A DNA stretch of 64,000 nt, taken from Desulfurispira natronophila (GTDB lineage Bacteria > Chrysiogenota > Chrysiogenetes > Chrysiogenales > Chrysiogenaceae). Every line of letters begins with the position of its first letter. The stretch's first letter is position 1. A program made the position numbers and the translations under genes. The stretch spans positions 62,001 to 126,000 of the forward strand of contig NZ_JACHID010000006.1 in assembly GCF_014203025.1 (NCBI RefSeq), written 5' to 3'. Below, one piece after another: positions 60,380-64,000 of the stretch. A model generated the notes under the pieces. The model ran no database searches. It had not been told where the DNA came from and was given only the letters and a program-made list of their open reading frames with translations.

Positions 60380-62923
60380 TTAGACCAGCGAGGAGATGCT
60401 CTTGGGCAGCTCGTCGAGCTGCAGGTAGCTGTAGATCTCTTCTGCGTGAGGCGCAATGCGCTCCTTGTACTTCTGCAGGTACTCGTCAGGTGTGGGTATT
60501 TTTCCACTCAGGGCAGTCACCGCGGCCACTTCGGCAGAGCCGAGGAAGACCTGGGCGCCATCACCCAAACGATTGTCGAAGTTGCGGGTTGAGGTGGAGA
60601 ATACCGTAGCCTTGTCAGGAACTCGGGCCTGGTTCCCCATGCACAGGGAGCAGCCAGGCTGTTCCACGCGACCACCGACCGCGCTGAACTTGGCAAAAGT
60701 AGCCTCTTCCATAAGTTTTTTGTAGTCCATGCGAGTTGGAGGCGTCAACCAGGTGCGCACATCCGGATTGAACTTCTCCCCTTCAAAGACCTTGGCAGCG
60801 GCGCGGAAGTGACCGATGTTGGTCATGCAGGAGCCGATGAAAACGTCATTGATAGGCGTACCCGCCACTTCAGAGAGCAACTTGACGTCATCAGGGTCAT
60901 TGGGGCAAGCCAGGATGGGCTCGGTGATCTCGTCCAGGTTGATCTCGATGACTTCGGCGTATTCGGCGTTGGAATCGGCTTCGATGAGCTTGGGGTTCTT
61001 CAGCCACTCTTCCACTTCGCCAATACGACGCTCCAGGGTTTCGGCATCCTGGTAACCGTCCTCAATCATCTGCTTCATCAGGGCGATGTTGGACTTGAGG
61101 TAGGCAACGACGCTTTCCTCAGAGAGCTTGATGCAGCCAGCCGCAGCGGAGCGCTCGGCGGCAGCGTCAGTCAGCTCAAAAGCCTGCTCAACGCTGAGCT
61201 CCGGCAGCCCTTCCATCTCCAGGATGCGGCCATTGAAGCAGTTGACCTTGCCCGCCTTGGGAACGGTCAGCAGACCCTGCTTGATGGCGTAGTAAGGGAT
61301 GGCGTTGACCACGTCGCGCAGGGTAATGCCTTCACGCAGCTTGCCGCTGAAGCGTACCAACACAGACTCAGGCATATCCAGAGGCATAAAGCCCAGGGCA
61401 CCGGCAAAGGCGATGAGACCGGAACCGGCGGGAAAGGAAATGCCGATGGGGAAGCGGGTGTGGGAGTCACCACCCGTACCGACGGTGTCGGGAACCAACA
61501 GACGGTTGAGCCAGGAGTGAATAACCCCGTCGGAAGGACGCAGGGCCACGCCGCCGCGCTCAGCCACAAAGTTGGGCAGGGTGTTGTGCATGTGCACGTC
61601 CGCTGGCTTGGGGTAAGCGGAGGTGTGGCAGAAGGACTGCATGTAGAGACCAGCCTGGAACTTAAGGCAGGCCAGCTCTTTGAGCTCGTCGGCCGTCATC
61701 ATGCCGGTGGTGTCCTGGGAGCCGACCGTAGTCATGGTGGGCTCGCAAGCCGTTCCGGGCAGAACGCCGGGCAGACCACAGGCCTTGCCAACGATTTTCT
61801 GGGCCTGAGTGTAGCCCTGACCAGCTTTAGGCTCGGGGTTGTCAGGCTTGATAAAGAGATCGCTCTCAGCCTGACCCAGCAGGCGACGAGTGGCGTTGGT
61901 GAGAGAACGGCCAATAATCAGGGGCACGCGGCCACCGGCGCGGTACTCATCTTTAAGGGTCCCGGGGCTGACCTTAAAGGTACTCAGGGTTTCGCCAGCC
62001 TCGTTCTTGATGGTGCCCGCTTCTGTGTTAATGGTCACCACGTCGCCCATTTTGAGCTTGGAGACGTCACAGCGCAGGGGCAGAGCGCCGGAATCCTGAG
62101 CCGTGTTAAAGAAGATGGGAGCAATAGCGTTACCGATAATCACACCACCGCGACGCTTGTTGGGAACAAAGGGAATATCTTCGCCAATGTGCCACAGCAG
62201 GGAGTTACAGGCGGACTTGCGCGAGGAGCCGGTGCCAACCACGTCGCCGACAAAGGCCACGCTGTAGCCCTCCTGGCGCATTTTGGCAATTTCTTCCAAG
62301 CCACCGGGGAAGCGTTTGTTGCCCATGCACTGGGCGTGCAGGGGGATGTCGGGGCGGCTCCACGCCTCGGAGGCTGGTGAGAAGTCGTCCGTATTGATTT
62401 CGCCTTCCACACGGAAGATCTTAACCTTGATCTCCTTGGGGAACTCAGGCTTGCTGGTGAACCACTCAGCCGCAGCCCAGGAGTCGATAACGCTCTTGGC
62501 AGCCGTGCTGCTCTTGGCCGTAGCAAAAATGTCGTCAACCTTGTCAAATATCAAAACCAGCTTCTTCAGGGCCTCGGCGGCATCGTCAGCCAATTCCTTG
62601 TCCAGCAGCAGGTCAATAAGGTACTGCAGGTTGTAGCCACCCAGCATCGTGCCCAGCAGCTGTACCGCATCCTTCTTGGAAATAACCGGGGAAGTTACTT
62701 CACCCTTGGCAATCTGGGAAAGAAAAGCCGCCTTGACTTCGGCAGCTGGATCAACGCCGGGAGAGACGCGATCGCGAATAAGGTGCAGCAGCAGCTCACC
62801 TTTACCCGCCGGGGGATTCTGCAACAGGCTGCACAGTTCAGTGGTCTGCTCGGGGGTCAGGGGTTTTGGGGGGATTCCCTGGGAGTTTCGCTCCTTCTCA
62901 TGTTCAAGGTACGCGTCAATCAT
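60380..62923 (-). CDS. acnB: Aconitate hydratase B (bifunctional aconitase/2-methylisocitrate dehydratase)
   Basis: 847 aa. The start MIDAYLEHEKERN at 62923 is preferred because AGGAGA lies seven bases ahead and the family begins here (E. coli MLEEYRKHVAERA); frames from 62941 include the ribosome site itself. The N-terminal HEAT-like and swivel domains contain NPPAGKGELLLHLIRDRVSP and VVGTGSSRKSACNSLLWH. The [4Fe-4S] ligands are Cys699 (GSCMTNIGHF), Cys758 and Cys761 (CSLCMGNQA), with the same spacing as E. coli 710/769/772. It isomerises citrate to isocitrate in the TCA cycle. Single gene with its own terminator. Confidence 0.97.
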   Translation of the reverse strand: MIDAYLEHEKERNSQGIPPKPLTPEQTTELCSLLQNPPAGKGELLLHLIRDRVSPGVDPAAEVKAAFLSQIAKGEVTSPVISKKDAVQLLGTMLGGYNLQYLIDLLLDKELADDAAEALKKLVLIFDKVDDIFATAKSSTAAKSVIDSWAAAEWFTSKPEFPKEIKVKIFRVEGEINTDDFSPASEAWSRPDIPLHAQCMGNKRFPGGLEEIAKMRQEGYSVAFVGDVVGTGSSRKSACNSLLWHIGEDIPFVPNKRRGGVIIGNAIAPIFFNTAQDSGALPLRCDVSKLKMGDVVTINTEAGTIKNEAGETLSTFKVSPGTLKDEYRAGGRVPLIIGRSLTNATRRLLGQAESDLFIKPDNPEPKAGQGYTQAQKIVGKACGLPGVLPGTACEPTMTTVGSQDTTGMMTADELKELACLKFQAGLYMQSFCHTSAYPKPADVHMHNTLPNFVAERGGVALRPSDGVIHSWLNRLLVPDTVGTGGDSHTRFPIGISFPAGSGLIAFAGALGFMPLDMPESVLVRFSGKLREGITLRDVVNAIPYYAIKQGLLTVPKAGKVNCFNGRILEMEGLPELSVEQAFELTDAAAERSAAAGCIKLSEESVVAYLKSNIALMKQMIEDGYQDAETLERRIGEVEEWLKNPKLIEADSNAEYAEVIEINLDEITEPILACPNDPDDVKLLSEVAGTPINDVFIGSCMTNIGHFRAAAKVFEGEKFNPDVRTWLTPPTRMDYKKLMEEATFAKFSAVGGRVEQPGCSLCMGNQARVPDKATVFSTSTRNFDNRLGDGAQVFLGSAEVAAVTALSGKIPTPDEYLQKYKERIAPHAEEIYSYLQLDELPKSISSLV

Positions 62924-63187
62924 AGACATCTCCTGTAGCATTTTTTGGTCATTTACAAATGAAATGATAGCGTGTTGTGCAAAATAAAATGCAATTTCAT
63001 TTTAGCAAAATATTGTATACGATTGAAGTGCTTTTTTGAAACCAACCATGAAAATATCGCCGACAACACTGTAAGGCTTGAGTTAGCGAGAAAAATACTA
63101 TAATCTGCGCTGTTATCAGGAATACTTTTTGCTCCTGCTGGTGGCATTTGGAAAGTGCCGTGTGATCAAGTTGCGAAGGAGAAACCG

Positions 63188-64000
63188 GTGCTCAGAACAC
63201 TGCTGCATCTTCTATTGGTGCTATTTCTTGCGGCAGCCATCCCCGGTGGCCCGCTGGCTGATGATGCCTTTGAGCGGGCCCAGCGCGACTACGAACAGCT
63301 ACTGAATCAGGATGGCGTGCAGTACCGCTCTGCCTGGCTGGGGACTATCGAGCGCTTCGAGCACTACTACCTCAACTATGCCGAGTCTCACCAGGCTCCT
63401 CAGGCCATGTTCAATTCTGCCGAAGCCTACCTTCGCCTCCACCAACTTTCCGGCAAGAGCTACGACCTGGAGCAGTCCCTCAGCACCTATCGCACCCTGC
63501 CCCGTCGCTACCCCGACCACAAGCTGGCCAGTCAGTCTGCCTATATGGCCGGATACATTTATGAGCAACATAAAAACGACATCCTGCTGGCAGTACGCCA
63601 CTACGAGCAGCTTATCGAGCGCTTCCCCGAAAGTGACGCTGCCGTCCGTGCCCTGCAGCGCCTGGACGACCTGGGTGATATTGCCCGCTCCCCCCTGGCC
63701 CTGGCAGCACAGCAGCGCAGCCAGACATCCCCCACCGTAACCCGCACCGCCCTGGCTCAGCCCGACCGGGATCCCGGCAGCTCCCCCAAATCAGCCCAGC
63801 TGGTTAACGTGGACACCTTCTCCAACCAGGATTACACCCGCGCTGTCATGCGCTTTGCCGACGCCAATGGCGACGTCACCTTCAAAAAGCATTGGCTGCG
63901 GGAAGACCGCAGTCTGAATATGCCTCCCCGGCTCTTCATCGATATCTTCGATGCCCAGCTGGCAGGTGACATGGAAAACATCGTTCTGGACAACACCCAC
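63188..64000 (+). CDS. Exported TPR/AMIN-domain protein, probable N-acetylmuramoyl-L-alanine amidase (5' part)
   Basis: GTG start at 63188 behind AAGGAGA; 271 codons are open to the window edge. A Sec signal (VLRTLLHLLLVLFLAAAIPG) is followed by TPR-like helices (YRSAWLGTIERFEHYYLNYA, QAMFNSAEAYLRLHQLSG, VRHYEQLIERFPESDAAVRA) and, after a Pro/Ser linker, a beta-rich segment (NVDTFSNQDYTRAVMRFADA, NMPPRLFIDIFDAQLAG) that resembles an AMIN domain. AMIN domains target amidases and secretin-type proteins to the envelope, and TPR-AMIN-amidase_3 architecture is known in deltaproteobacteria. The catalytic part would lie beyond the window, so the enzyme call is inference. Confidence 0.7.
   Translation, partial: MLRTLLHLLLVLFLAAAIPGGPLADDAFERAQRDYEQLLNQDGVQYRSAWLGTIERFEHYYLNYAESHQAPQAMFNSAEAYLRLHQLSGKSYDLEQSLSTYRTLPRRYPDHKLASQSAYMAGYIYEQHKNDILLAVRHYEQLIERFPESDAAVRALQRLDDLGDIARSPLALAAQQRSQTSPTVTRTALAQPDRDPGSSPKSAQLVNVDTFSNQDYTRAVMRFADANGDVTFKKHWLREDRSLNMPPRLFIDIFDAQLAGDMENIVLDNTH

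Noticed and set aside
60809-62380. Long plus-strand open frame (523 codons) inside acnB
   Set aside because: It is antisense to acnB, whose Fe-S ligands and family motifs are intact; the antisense frame has no ribosome site or recognisable domain.

Overview
The window looks like a chromosomal segment of a Gram-negative (outer-membrane) anaerobe or facultative respirer with moderately high GC. Outer-membrane porin, LPS-core genes, about eight lipoproteins, Tat-exported Fe-S protein, rubrerythrin, AcnB and a complete propionyl-CoA carboxylation/methylmalonyl-CoA mutase set point to a bacterium of deltaproteobacterial or Chrysiogenota type; the exact taxon cannot be fixed from sequence alone and this is inference.

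Layout. 1-2000: tail of an HD-GYP protein, then a formate-dehydrogenase-like beta (Fe-S) and gamma (cytochrome b) pair with no catalytic subunit beside it. 2245-3627: RhlE-type helicase. 4025-12418 (minus): propionyl-CoA module, made of carboxyltransferase, an unusually long biotin carboxylase/carrier, methylmalonyl-CoA mutase and its MeaB GTPase. 12877-15750: a NifA-like sigma-54 activator divergent from amtB, with a canonical sigma-54 promoter and a TGT-N10-ACA site between them. 15869-17287: tRNA-Ser(GCU) and a porin with a consensus promoter. 17380-19230: a REP-associated tyrosine transposase (RAYT) preceded by reiterated copies of its own translation start and surrounded by GGACACCC repeats.

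19390-28183 (plus): a long, tightly packed run of two parvulin chaperones, RqcP-like S4 protein, a small nucleotidyltransferase-like protein, and LPS-core genes (waaF, GT4, UDP-xylose synthase, waaE, ligase, GT4). Facing it on the minus strand (28164-30977) are two GT8 transferases and a WaaP/Kdo-type kinase, then decayed reading frames and another GT4. The AT-rich sections here suggest exchange by transfer. 32736-39847 (plus): uvrC, then five consecutive lipoproteins (two LPP20-like, LpoB, COG3014-like, one tiny) and a TPR-bearing M48 protease lipoprotein. 39878-44137 (minus): pncA-pncB and a gene that fuses the usually separate TIGR03546 and TIGR03545 families.

44411-64000: GlcD/GlcF-type fused FAD/Fe-S dehydrogenase; hemW-cpoB; a frameshifted lipoprotein metallopeptidase with a perfect 48-bp tandem duplication; rubrerythrin under a Fur/PerR-like box; pyk-dut-ribE and glyA-dCMP deaminase-Na+ symporter on the minus strand; an adenosine-kinase-like PfkB kinase; acnB; and the start of an amidase-like protein cut by the window end.

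The most unusual non-coding content is a dispersed, terminal-inverted-repeat intergenic element (best copy 60111-60302, others at 56170-56310 and 3836-3907) and a separate GTAG-footed REP pair (3733-3763, 19039-19070), probably mobilised by the RAYT.
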